Assembly (NCBI RefSeq): GCF_038024095.1
Contig: NZ_CP150668.1
Coordinates: forward strand, 2,232,001 to 2,296,000
Reading direction: 5' to 3'
DNA length: 64,000 bases
Source: Polaribacter tangerinus
GTDB lineage: Bacteria; Bacteroidota; Bacteroidia; Flavobacteriales; Flavobacteriaceae
Position numbers and translations under genes: made by a program. Of this stretch, positions 8,046 to 16,208 are shown piece by piece. The notes below the pieces were generated by a model. That model saw only the letters and a list, made by a program, of their open reading frames with translations. It ran no database searches and was not told the origin of the DNA. How positions within the stretch are numbered: the stretch's first letter is position 1; each line of letters starts with the position of its first letter.

Positions 8046-8948
8046 TTAATATTTATTCAAAATCTCATTTATAATGATTTCATCATCAGTAGAAATTATG
8101 TATCTAATACGCTGTAGTTTCTTAATTTTTTCTTCCCAATCGAGATCTAAAAGTGATTTTGGTTTAGGCTTGCATCCAAATTCCTGCTCGTAACGTTCTT
8201 CGTATTCTTTTTCAAACTTTTCTTCGAGATCACTTTTTATTGATTTCATCAATTCTGCATCCCTCGATGCTTGTTCTTGCCTTAAGATTAATTCTTTCTC
8301 TTGATCCAATTCAAGACGTCTATTGTATTTTCTATCTCTTGACTCTTTGGTTTCAATTGCGGTTTGATAGACAGGGAGAATTCCTTTTCCAGATTCTAAA
8401 AGATCAAATAATTTTAACTTGGAACCCTCTGAAGTCTCATCGACCTCATGTATTTTAAGCAGCCGTTTAAGAGAGGAAACTGAAAGATTGAAATGTAGAA
8501 CAGTTCTTGCCAGATCGTATCGATCTTTTGCTACTTCATCAAAATTATCGATATCGTTTTTGATTGGTGATTCTGTTCGTTTTTTGCCTTGTGAATTTCC
8601 AATCCGATCCAAAATGTAACTGGCTGCTACAGCAACTTCTTTATAAGATCTTTTAATTGTAGTGTTTCGGATTATTGAATCCAGAAAAATGTCAGATTCA
8701 ATAGGTGAGGTTTCAATGACTGGAACTGATATAATACCGATATCACATGCAGCTTTATAGCGAGAATGCCCATGAATGATGTACAATCTATTATTTTCTT
8801 TTACAATTCTTATCGGATCCAAAACTCCAAATTCCTTTATTGAAGGAATAAGTTTTTTGTAAGCCTCTTCATTTTTTATCCCATTTTTTTCTAAAATGGG
8901 ATGTATTGATAATGAGCTAATTTTTTTATGCTCTATTTTATAGTTCAT
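8046..8948 (-). CDS. ParB/Spo0J-like nuclease-fold protein
   Basis: 300 residues. The N-terminal ParB/Srx domain is clear: KISSLSIHP, a SIKEFGVLDPIRI strand-helix region and the GHSRYKAAC box (near 79-87), the arginine-containing motif of the ParB CTP-binding fold. A helix-turn-helix-like middle (ARTVLHFNLSVSSLKRLLKI) follows, and the C-terminal third is charged and probably coiled coil (EQASRDAELMKSIKSDLEEKFEKEYEERYEQEF). ParB proteins bind parS sites for partition or act as regulators. No ParA gene is visible in the window, so either partition uses a host ATPase or this is a regulator. It diverges from the primase-helicase gene across a palindrome-rich spacer. Confidence 0.75.
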   Translation of the reverse strand: MNYKIEHKKISSLSIHPILEKNGIKNEEAYKKLIPSIKEFGVLDPIRIVKENNRLYIIHGHSRYKAACDIGIISVPVIETSPIESDIFLDSIIRNTTIKRSYKEVAVAASYILDRIGNSQGKKRTESPIKNDIDNFDEVAKDRYDLARTVLHFNLSVSSLKRLLKIHEVDETSEGSKLKLFDLLESGKGILPVYQTAIETKESRDRKYNRRLELDQEKELILRQEQASRDAELMKSIKSDLEEKFEKEYEERYEQEFGCKPKPKSLLDLDWEEKIKKLQRIRYIISTDDEIIINEILNKY

Positions 8949-9126
8949 AGTTAAACGAATTAACTATATCGAGTCGATCAAATCGACAAGTTTATTTTCC
9001 CAAAATGGGAACATTAAAAACATAAAGAAAAAAAAATTAAGAATCAAGGGGGGTGAACTTTAGGTCTCACGACCTGAAGTTTAGTAAGGGTTTACATATC
9101 CAAAATATTTCGATATATTTTCTAAT
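8949..9126. promoter_or_regulatory. palindrome-rich divergent spacer (candidate operator, parS-like site or origin)
   Basis: This spacer separates the ParB-like gene from the primase-helicase gene and holds three stacked inverted repeats: GTCGAT-caa-ATCGAC at 8973-8987; TTCCCA-aaa-TGGGAA around 8998-9011; and AACTT-t-AGGTC-tcac-GACCT-g-AAGTT at 9056-9081. The 13-mer CCAAAATGGGAAC at 9000-9012 recurs at 9748-9760, and a related 10-bp stem ATCCCATTTT/AAAATGGGAT lies in the parB start region (8878-8902). Such stacking fits ParB binding, autoregulation of a replication gene, or an origin. Which of these applies cannot be told from sequence. Confidence 0.5.
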
Positions 9127-11577
9127 ATGATAGACAAAACATATCCAATTACCATAGACTCCACAACTTTAACAGAGAAACCAGGGTGGTCGATCCGTTC
9201 TCACATAAATAAAAGACTCAACAAAAACACAGATGTAACAATAGATCAGTTTTCTAATGTAGTTGCACCTCCTAATTCGTTTACGTGGTCACCAGGTATC
9301 TTTAATGGCACTCCCTCAAATGATAATTGGAGTAGTCAATCAATATTTGCATTAGATTTTGATGATGGAGAGTTATCAATAAAAGAAGTTTATCATCGTC
9401 TACATTCCTATGAAATTAAACCACAGCTATGGTATGAGACGTTTTCATCTTCTGAAACTTTAATTAAGTTTAGAGTAGTACTCTTTTTAGATTATCCTGT
9501 AACTAATCCCAAAATCCACAAGTTAATTTCATTGGGTTTACTAAAGTTGTTTCCTGAAGCAGACCAAAGTTGCAAGGATCAGGCACGATATTATTTTGGG
9601 GGAAGTTTAGCTACTGTTACCTCTCACTCTCCAATTAGGTTGTCTCATTTAATTTTTATTAGTTCAACAATTCTATGTGCTGGAGATAGTATGAGGACTA
9701 GATCCCTACCAATAAAGGATATCAACTCTACTATAGTAGAAACTGCACCAAAATGGGAACTCTTATATAATAACTATAAGAACTACCATTCTGGAGCACA
9801 GTTTAACACTAGTAATAATTATCCCCCCTCCTACGACTATAATAGGGGCGAACTTCAAAAAGTCGATTTTGACAAATCGTCTCGAAACATTAGAATATTT
9901 AGAGAGTTTTTAAAAGGAAAATGGTTAACACACATGGAACTATTTGGATTGGCACGAAATCTACATTACGTAAATGGTGGGTTTAAACTGATGAATAAGA
10001 TGATGATTAAATTTAATTCAAAGGGTGTTACTGATTACACTCCAAATAACTTTGCCATTTTAACTTATATAAAAAAGGTTCAATATCCTCCTCAACCCAT
10101 TGGTGAGTTTTCTCCATACCCTGAAGATTCTGATCTTCAAGATTTCATCTCTGAGTCAATCGATAAGCGAGGTAAAATAAAAGTGATTGAGTCCTCAAAT
10201 CCTATTCCATTAGTAGATGCAGAAGAGAAGTTTGAAAAAGAGTTTGATCGTGTAGTTAACGACGATAAAGTCGATAGTGTTTATCTATTTAGAGTCCCTA
10301 CATCATTAGGAAAAACAGAAATAATAACAAGTGTTCATGCTACTATTGCAGCACCTACAAATGACCTTAAAAACGAAATCGGTGGTAGAATGAAAGTTAA
10401 TTACAAGACTACTCCTGACTCTATTATATTTGAGAATTCATCGATTAATAATCAAATGAATTATTACTATTCGATTGGTCTCCCTAACAAATCAATTGAG
10501 GTTCTTTATTCAATTGTTAACCCCAAAAATAAGGATCAATATTCTAAGAAAGATATAGAGAATGCAAACTCATATATTAATGTGATGAGGGACTGTTATA
10601 CAACAACTTCATCACTTCTCACTACACATAAAAGAGCAATTCATTCTACATTTTCTAATGACACTATCGTGTTTGACGAAGATCCACTTAAATCTCTTAT
10701 TGATATCAAATCATTTAAAATATCTGATCTGTTTTCTATTAATATAATTGTAAAAAGTAAAGAATTAGAATTTATTATCAAGTCACTCATGGATACTCCC
10801 ATTATGGAAATTCGTTCTACGCCGATCTTTAATCTCGACCTTGATCAACTTATTAAAGAGGTTTCACAATTATCCCATGAAACTCTAAAATCTAATCTAT
10901 TTGACTTTTTTAGTAGTTCATTCTATGTTCGTGATACACATAAACCAGATATTGTCCATTATGTTGTTAAAAGGGATCTCCTACGAGATAAAAAAACAAT
11001 CATTCTCTCTGCCACAGCACCTATCAATTTATATAAACGTCTCTTTGGTGATCGTCTTGAAGTCATTGATATATCAGAAGTTCAACAAAAAGGAAGGATA
11101 ATTCAATATACCACTAAATCTTACTCCAGAAACTCCTTAAATAAAAACACAAAAGATATTGTAAGTAGAGTAGGTGACACTCCTGTAATCACATTTAAAT
11201 CGTATCAAAACCACTTTTCAAACCCAACAAATATGTGGTTTGGAAACTGTAGTGGTTACGATGAATTAAAGGGAAAAGACATTGCGGTGGTGGGAACCCC
11301 ACATATAAATAATGTGGTGTATTTTTTAACAGCAAAGGTTTTAGGCATAGAGTTTAAAACTTCGGATCTGACTATGTCATATCAAAAGGTAATCTATAAT
11401 GGATTTGAATTTAAGTTCAATTGTTTTGATAATGAAAGTTTAAGAATGATTCAATTTTCATACATTGAATCTGATCTAATTCAGGCGGTGGGCAGAGCAC
11501 GTACTCTTAGAACTGATGCAAAGGTAGACTTATATTCAAATTACCCTTTGATAATAAGTTCAAAGTTTATGTTCTAA
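9127..11577 (+). CDS. AEP-like primase fused to SF2 helicase (replication protein)
   Basis: 816 residues. The N-terminal ~210 residues look like an archaeo-eukaryotic (PrimPol-type) primase: FALDFDDG near 76-83 (metal-binding DxD), KFRVVLFLDYP near 112-122, and DQSCKDQARYYFGG near 142-155, a pattern common to plasmid and phage primases. The C-terminal half is a superfamily 2 helicase: PTSLGKTE (motif I, near 395), VFDEDP (motif II, near 517), ILSATAP (motif III, near 630) and QAVGRARTLR (motif VI, near 790). It would start and unwind DNA during element replication. No polymerase is encoded nearby. The closest relatives cannot be named without a search. Confidence 0.7.
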   Translation: MIDKTYPITIDSTTLTEKPGWSIRSHINKRLNKNTDVTIDQFSNVVAPPNSFTWSPGIFNGTPSNDNWSSQSIFALDFDDGELSIKEVYHRLHSYEIKPQLWYETFSSSETLIKFRVVLFLDYPVTNPKIHKLISLGLLKLFPEADQSCKDQARYYFGGSLATVTSHSPIRLSHLIFISSTILCAGDSMRTRSLPIKDINSTIVETAPKWELLYNNYKNYHSGAQFNTSNNYPPSYDYNRGELQKVDFDKSSRNIRIFREFLKGKWLTHMELFGLARNLHYVNGGFKLMNKMMIKFNSKGVTDYTPNNFAILTYIKKVQYPPQPIGEFSPYPEDSDLQDFISESIDKRGKIKVIESSNPIPLVDAEEKFEKEFDRVVNDDKVDSVYLFRVPTSLGKTEIITSVHATIAAPTNDLKNEIGGRMKVNYKTTPDSIIFENSSINNQMNYYYSIGLPNKSIEVLYSIVNPKNKDQYSKKDIENANSYINVMRDCYTTTSSLLTTHKRAIHSTFSNDTIVFDEDPLKSLIDIKSFKISDLFSINIIVKSKELEFIIKSLMDTPIMEIRSTPIFNLDLDQLIKEVSQLSHETLKSNLFDFFSSSFYVRDTHKPDIVHYVVKRDLLRDKKTIILSATAPINLYKRLFGDRLEVIDISEVQQKGRIIQYTTKSYSRNSLNKNTKDIVSRVGDTPVITFKSYQNHFSNPTNMWFGNCSGYDELKGKDIAVVGTPHINNVVYFLTAKVLGIEFKTSDLTMSYQKVIYNGFEFKFNCFDNESLRMIQFSYIESDLIQAVGRARTLRTDAKVDLYSNYPLIISSKFMF

Positions 11578-11638
11578 TAAAAATCATCAACTGTCTGACA
11601 TATTTTGAATTTCATGATATTTATAGAGAAACACAGTT

Positions 11639-11806
11639 ATGAAAGAGAAAAAGTCAAAAAGAGTAATCGTTCGAATAACCGAGAGACAATTCAATAATTT
11701 GATGGAGTGCGTTATAGATGAACAAATAAAAATTTCAGATATTCTAAGAGAATCTATAGTAGATAAACTTCAAAAACTAAGGAAAGATGATAAAAGGAAA
11801 AAATAA
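11639..11806 (+). CDS. small ribbon-helix-helix-like DNA-binding protein
   Basis: 55 residues from the ATG at 11639, stop at 11804-11806. A basic N-terminus (KEKKSKRVIVRITERQ) supplies a beta-strand-like VIVRIT, followed by two helices (FNNLMECVIDEQ and ISDILRESIVDKLQKL), the arrangement of CopG/Arc-type ribbon-helix-helix repressors, which in plasmids control copy number or rep expression. It follows the primase-helicase gene by 61 bases and overlaps the next small gene by 20 bases. A role as repressor of the replication gene is inferred from position and fold pattern. Confidence 0.55.
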   Translation: MKEKKSKRVIVRITERQFNNLMECVIDEQIKISDILRESIVDKLQKLRKDDKRKK

Positions 11807-11993
11807 TTTAAACTATGAGTATTATAACCAATACCTGATCAATTGTGGGTCTAATAATCCACCTAATATGGAGTTATTAAATGATTTTTTAAAAGAAAAA
11901 TTAAATATGTTGTCCGAACACGAAATAGAACCATCTAATGTGATTTTACTGAATGAATTGGTAGTTTTTTGTCGTAATAAATTTGACAGTTAA
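11787..11993 (+). CDS. small hypothetical protein
   Basis: 68 residues, not recognised. It has a hydrophilic composition and a likely helical middle (NMELLNDFLKEKLNMLSEHE). Its ATG lies inside the end of the ribbon-helix-helix gene in another frame, after an AAGGAAAG purine tract that could act as ribosome binding site, so translational coupling is plausible. It ends about 140 bases before the convergent metalloprotease-like gene. It may be an accessory of the replication module, but it could be non-functional. Confidence 0.4.
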   Translation: MIKGKNNLNYEYYNQYLINCGSNNPPNMELLNDFLKEKLNMLSEHEIEPSNVILLNELVVFCRNKFDS

Positions 11994-12133
11994 AAGACAC
12001 AAAGCACCCACAGGAATAATTATTAATTCTCGATTGTATCTGCTGAGTAATTGATTTTGAATAACGTAGTAAATTAAATCTAATTGGCACGATTGGTTGG
12101 GGTATTGTACTATTTGTCAAATAAGAACCATTT

Positions 12134-12583
12134 TTAATTGTTTTTCAAATAGACCTTTGTGAGAGTTTCTCCCATAGTGTTGCAAAGAATTTCCTGCGGG
12201 TGTTGCGCCAATGAGAATTGTTCCAATTGATCATGGTAGAGTTTAGACTTAGATTCTGATGTAATTAAATAGTAATGGAAATACTCATGGATAACGGTAT
12301 TGATGAGTTCTCGTCGTATTACATTGTTATCCCTATAAATTGTAATTGAATTGTTATAGAAACAATACTCCCCCGCTAAATGAGATTTACCCTCAACTAA
12401 AGTCAGTAGTGGTTTTTGTTTACGAATTGGGTATAGATCAAGGCACCAGTCCAACACATGGTCTGCCAAATGCAATTGCCAGTCTTCACCGTCACCTGTC
12501 AAGAATTTAATTAGCACAGATATCAAGTTTAAAATGAACAACCCTCCAACAACAATAAAATAAATTGTGAAAAAGGTATCCAT
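12134..12583 (-). CDS. membrane-anchored protein with zinc-metalloprotease HExxH motif
   Basis: 149 residues. An N-terminal hydrophobic helix (TIYFIVVGGLFILNLISVLI, residues 7-26) anchors the protein. The remainder contains VIHEYFHYYL with the zinc-binding HExxH near 99-103, and a later HPQEILCN that could provide the third (Glu) ligand, as in gluzincin-like minimal peptidases. Family assignment (SprT-, ImmA/IrrE- or other) is uncertain. The gene shares one base with the upstream resolvase gene, so the two are co-transcribed. An ImmA-like protease that cleaves an element repressor is one possibility, not demonstrated. Confidence 0.5.
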   Translation of the reverse strand: MDTFFTIYFIVVGGLFILNLISVLIKFLTGDGEDWQLHLADHVLDWCLDLYPIRKQKPLLTLVEGKSHLAGEYCFYNNSITIYRDNNVIRRELINTVIHEYFHYYLITSESKSKLYHDQLEQFSLAQHPQEILCNTMGETLTKVYLKNN

Positions 12584-13176
12584 TACATCAACTTTTTAAC
12601 TTTCATTATTGTCTTTGGTGACGCATTTATTTGCTTTGCTACTTCTCGGATAGATAATCCCATTTCTAAATAGTGGACAATCCTCTTCGACTTCGATTTA
12701 GCCATGAATTTACTCATTGACTCGTTACTGTTTTTGGGACGGCCGAGAGTTCCCCCGTTCTGTAGATAGATCATTCGGCCTGTGGATGTGCGCTCCTTTA
12801 TATTTTCCAACTCCATCTCATAAAGCGAGCTCATCGTTGCAGATAAAATCTTCCACACAGGATTCCTTTTACCATTTGGTCTCGATTCAACTCCAAGGTT
12901 TCTAATTCTAACATTCACCTCGTACTGATCCAACCAATCGAGTGTAGAAATTACGTCGCCAGTATTTCTTCCAAGACGCGAGAACTCCTCTACTACTAAT
13001 TCAGTTACTTTTCCGTCTTCGACAAGTTTAACTAATTTTTTAGCTTCAACTCGATCTCTAAAACTCACCGAGCCTGATACTTTGTCGAGAAGTGTGATAT
13101 CATATCTATCGGTATCCGCTTCAAATCGATTACCTGTTTGAAGAATGGTACTCACTCTATTATACTTTACTTTCAT
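12583..13176 (-). CDS. serine recombinase (resolvase/invertase family)
   Basis: 197 residues, the usual length for a small resolvase. The N-terminal catalytic domain has the nucleophile serine in YNRVSTILQ (Ser9) and the VEEFSRLGRNTGDV segment (near 80-93), matching the conserved xxxSRLxR motif. An E-helix region (EMELENIKERTSTGR) follows, and the C-terminus has a Hin-like helix-turn-helix (GLSIREVAKQINASPKTIMKVKKL). It probably resolves multimers of the element or inverts a segment at sites in the adjacent spacer. It reads toward the metalloprotease-like gene with a one-base overlap. Confidence 0.82.
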   Translation of the reverse strand: MKVKYNRVSTILQTGNRFEADTDRYDITLLDKVSGSVSFRDRVEAKKLVKLVEDGKVTELVVEEFSRLGRNTGDVISTLDWLDQYEVNVRIRNLGVESRPNGKRNPVWKILSATMSSLYEMELENIKERTSTGRMIYLQNGGTLGRPKNSNESMSKFMAKSKSKRIVHYLEMGLSIREVAKQINASPKTIMKVKKLM

Positions 13177-13681
13177 AATCGTAGGATTTTAAATCACACA
13201 TTAAAATTACCGAGAAAGTGCCGTATTGCCTAAGAGTCAGACAAACTTTAGCGCAACTTTAGCGCTTCCTTTTTTATCTTGATATAATTTCCTTGTGCGA
13301 ATAACAATTAGCGAAGGATCAACGTCACGGGAGAGTTCCCTGTCTTGAGAACGGATTATTATCTGCACGAGATAATCAGTAATTATTGAAGGGCAGGTGA
13401 CACTGTGGATTATTATCCACACACCCATGGGGGGCTTCCTCCACCATCTCCCCTGGGAAGCCCCCTCTTATATAAGATAAAATCGACTTTCTTAGATGGG
13501 GGTCAGACCTGTAATTCAGATTTTTACCAATTTTTACCTAAAATCGACTTTTTTAAAAAATAAATTTTTACAGTTTTTTTGGTAAAAAGGATCTTTTTTT
13601 TTGTGGGGGTAATAACTAAAATGAAAATTTTGGCATTTTTTCACCAGAAATTCAAATTTTTATGCCTCAAGTATGATAATA
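13177..13681. other. non-coding, repeat-rich stretch at the right end of the element (origin/res-like)
   Basis: About 500 bases without a supported gene. It holds a perfect tandem duplication of the 11-mer AACTTTAGCGC (13244-13254 and 13255-13265), a palindrome TGTGGAT-tatt-ATCCACA (13404-13421), a strong GC-rich hairpin with the 10-bp stem GGGGGCTTCC/GGAAGCCCCC (13430-13465), two copies of TAAAATCGACTT (13478-13489, 13539-13550), and two TTTTTACC elements with a GGTAAAAA counterpart near 13578. Iteron-like repeats, palindromes and AT-rich DNA next to a resolvase suit a replication origin or resolution site. Nothing here resembles an RNA gene. Confidence 0.45.
13430..13465. repeat. strong GC-rich hairpin
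   Basis: The arms GGGGGCTTCC and GGAAGCCCCC form a perfect 10-bp stem with a 16-base loop. There is no T-tract after either arm, so it is a poor intrinsic terminator. It stands out from the AT-rich surroundings and follows the ATCCACA palindrome by eight bases. Confidence 0.6.
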
Positions 13682-14782
13682 TTACTTTTTAAAACTCAAC
13701 TGAACCAGTTTTTCTTTGTACCAGTTTTTATCTGTTACCCTTTTGAACAACCAAACTCGATACTCTTTATATTTGAGGGACTTATAAATAATGCCTAATC
13801 TACTTTTTAAGAATAAATAAGTCTTAATGCGTTTGTGTCGTCTTTTTGTTGTTTTACTGTTGGTAAACTGATTATTAAAAACACTTAAATAGGAAGCTGT
13901 CATTTTTGTGTTATTGTGTTCTAAACTATCTACCTTGTTAAAAATCTCATAGCAAGCTGCTAAAAAACAATTTAAAGGATTGGTTAGTTCATCTAATGTA
14001 TTAACTGAAATTTTTGCATTCGTTTTTTTAGATAATAAAAAAACATCATAAGCATTTCTTAAAGCCATCGTCTTATAATCAAAACCATGGTCGTTTATCT
14101 GATTCGCTATGATAGATAAATTTAATTTGTTTGCATAACTCAAAACTCTAACTTCATTGATTACTTGGGAATCTTTTTCCACAACACTGTAATTAAATTC
14201 TTTTCTGTATTTTTCTATTCCTAATATTTCTGAGTGAATTTCTATAGCAGCAATGTTATTTTCTTTTTGAAGTCTTCCGTAGTGTTTATCATATGGAAAG
14301 TAGTACTCATATTTAGTCACTTCAGAATAACCAAAATCTCTTAAAATAGTAATTGCTATGGGATAGTCTTCTTTTGAGAAAATAAAATCAATATCTCCAA
14401 CCATACGCTCAGCAACATCATCATAGATTCCTGCTAATAGATTCCCCGTTCCTTTTAAAAATATTGGTGTAATGTTGTTAGCTAACAACAGGATATTTAA
14501 TTCTTTGGCTTGAGTGATGATTTCCTCGTTACGCTCTCTATTTAATTTGGTAATATGTTCCATGTAAGTAACTAACTCTTCAGGTAAATAGTGTAAAAAG
14601 TTAGCCCTTTGCAAATTACAATACAATGCAGGAAACACATAATGAGTAGTACTTACTTTTACAACCGCATCCCAATCTATATTATTTGATTGCAACTGTT
14701 TTTCAATTGCTTCCTTATTCCTGTCCTCCACAGAAATAGTCAAACATTTGGCAATAAAAAATAGCGTTTCTTTATAATTCAA
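13682..14782 (-). CDS. nucleotidyltransferase-family protein (NTP_transf_5 type)
   Basis: 366 residues. The central part shows NNITPIFLKGTGNLLAGIYDD and ERMVGDIDFIFSKEDY, the KG...D...GDIDxx pattern of the uncharacterised nucleotidyltransferase group PF14907, with a later AAIEIHSEILG carrying the third acidic position. Proteins of this group are common in Bacteroidota polysaccharide clusters and are thought to modify sugars or lipids, but substrates are unknown. No signal peptide is seen. The gene is transcribed away from the Fic gene and toward the integrated element, and marks the return to the polysaccharide locus. Confidence 0.7.
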   Translation of the reverse strand: MNYKETLFFIAKCLTISVEDRNKEAIEKQLQSNNIDWDAVVKVSTTHYVFPALYCNLQRANFLHYLPEELVTYMEHITKLNRERNEEIITQAKELNILLLANNITPIFLKGTGNLLAGIYDDVAERMVGDIDFIFSKEDYPIAITILRDFGYSEVTKYEYYFPYDKHYGRLQKENNIAAIEIHSEILGIEKYRKEFNYSVVEKDSQVINEVRVLSYANKLNLSIIANQINDHGFDYKTMALRNAYDVFLLSKKTNAKISVNTLDELTNPLNCFLAACYEIFNKVDSLEHNNTKMTASYLSVFNNQFTNSKTTKRRHKRIKTYLFLKSRLGIIYKSLKYKEYRVWLFKRVTDKNWYKEKLVQLSFKK

Positions 14783-14824
14783 TGATATTAGTTTTTGTTA
14801 AATGTTTTTTACTTTCTTAAGATT

Positions 14825-14933
14825 GGTCTATTATTAAAAAAACCTCACTAGAATCTTGGGGGAATATATAAAATTTAAATGAATTACTATTTTGACAAAA
14901 TATCAAATAATTCGTGATTACTATAGTAATTCG
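14825..14933 (+). repeat. diverged leader repeat, copy 1
   Basis: This stretch before the Fic gene resembles 16209-16358, which lies before the sugar-phosphate transferase gene. Shared blocks in the same order are GTCTAnTATTAAAAAAnCCT, AATATnTnAAATTTA, TGAATTA, ACAAAATA, TCAAATAA and AATTCG, with indels between them. It looks like an old duplication of a promoter or leader region. Confidence 0.45.
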
Positions 14934-14997
14934 TAACGCCTAATTTTTTTATGATCTGTTTATTGAACGTAATAATTACATCCATTAGTATAATAAA

Positions 14998-15020
14998 GGT
15001 AAATTTTTAGTATATTTACC
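14998..15020 (+). promoter_or_regulatory. inverted repeat over the likely -7 box of the Fic gene
   Basis: GGTAAAT at 14998-15004 and ATTTACC at 15014-15020 form a perfect inverted repeat with a 9-base centre. The right arm overlaps TATATTTA (15011-15018), one base from the Bacteroidota -7 consensus TAnnTTTG, and lies 40 bases before the Fic ATG. The Fic protein has a C-terminal winged-helix-like segment, so autoregulation at this site is plausible. Confidence 0.4.
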
Positions 15021-15060
15021 CTCGTTAAGATTACGTGAGTAATATGTACCCTTATTTAAA

Positions 15061-16146
15061 ATGACAAAATTTAATAGAAAAATACCTTACAATAGTTTAC
15101 CAATATTACCTCCTAGAACAAATTTAGAAACTACTAAAGTGTTACGCAAGACTATTGATGCTAGTAGAGCGCTAGCAAAACTTAATGGTATGCTTACCAA
15201 TTTACCAAATCCAACGTTGTTTTTGGATACGATTCATTTACAAGAGGCGAAAGCAAGTTCAGAAATAGAGAATATCATCACAACAAATGATGATTTATAT
15301 AGATCTTTAGTAGCAGACAAAAAGTTTGATAATCCAGCTACAAAAGAAGTCATAAGCTATAAAGAAGCACTTTGGAATGGTTTACAACAAATAGAAACTC
15401 GACCTTTTATAAGTACAAACTTATGTGTTGAAATTGTACAAAGCATTAAAAAAAATACTGCAGGTATTAGAACAACGCCAGGAACTGCTTTGAAAAATAC
15501 GAATGGTGAAACCATTTACACACCACCTTCAGGGGAAGCTATTATAAGAGAAAAGTTACATAATCTCGAAACTTTTATAAATGATGACGATGCTATTGAT
15601 CCATTAATTAAAATGGCTTTAATGCATTATCAATTTGAAGCGATACACCCTTTTAGTGATGGTAATGGTAGAACAGGACGCATATTGTTGTTATTATATC
15701 TAAAACTCGAAAAACTGTTGGATACACCTGCTATTTATTTAAGTGAATATATCATTAAAAATAAGATGGATTATTATACGAAACTGAGAAAGGTAACTGA
15801 AAATAATGATTGGGAAGGGTGGATACTTTACATGCTTGAAATGGTTGAATATACAGCTAATAAAGGACTAGAACGCTTAAAAAATGTTACTTCATTAATG
15901 GATCAAATGGCAACAGAGATTAAGGAAACAATCCCTAAAGTATATACTAAAGAATTGGTTGAAATACTATTTAGATTGCCTTACACGAAACGACAGTTTT
16001 TAATTGATGCTAAATTAGGAACACCAAAAACCGTAGGTAATTATTTAATGGAATTAGAAAAATATGGTTTTTTGATAGCTGAAAAAGTGGGTAAAGAAAA
16101 ATTATATCTCAATCATAAATTAATGAGTATACTGGAAACCTCTTAA
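15061..16146 (+). CDS. Fic-family AMP-transferase (class II, self-inhibited)
   Basis: 361 residues. An N-terminal Fic/DOC N-domain contains the inhibitory helix motif SSEIEN (SxxxEN, near 72-77), which marks class II enzymes. The catalytic motif HPFSDGNGRTGR (HxFxxGNGRxxR) is complete near 199-210, with the histidine acting as base in transfer of AMP (or another nucleotide) to protein hydroxyls. The C-terminal ~80 residues (TKRQFLIDAKLGTPKTVGNYLMELEKYGFL) look like a winged helix. Its own palindromic promoter suggests a stand-alone gene. No antitoxin partner is adjacent, as expected for this class. The target protein is unknown. Confidence 0.85.
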   Translation: MTKFNRKIPYNSLPILPPRTNLETTKVLRKTIDASRALAKLNGMLTNLPNPTLFLDTIHLQEAKASSEIENIITTNDDLYRSLVADKKFDNPATKEVISYKEALWNGLQQIETRPFISTNLCVEIVQSIKKNTAGIRTTPGTALKNTNGETIYTPPSGEAIIREKLHNLETFINDDDAIDPLIKMALMHYQFEAIHPFSDGNGRTGRILLLLYLKLEKLLDTPAIYLSEYIIKNKMDYYTKLRKVTENNDWEGWILYMLEMVEYTANKGLERLKNVTSLMDQMATEIKETIPKVYTKELVEILFRLPYTKRQFLIDAKLGTPKTVGNYLMELEKYGFLIAEKVGKEKLYLNHKLMSILETS

Positions 16147-16208
16147 CTATATTAGGTCGCCACTTTTTCAAAAAAGAATTGAAATAGTATGTAATTATTT
16201 CCTGTACT

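Noticed and set aside
13237..13428. 63-codon minus-strand open frame in the repeat block
   Set aside because: It runs through the tandem 11-mer and the ATCCACA palindrome, has no recognisable domain, and its start lies at the base of the GC-rich hairpin. It is more likely a chance frame.
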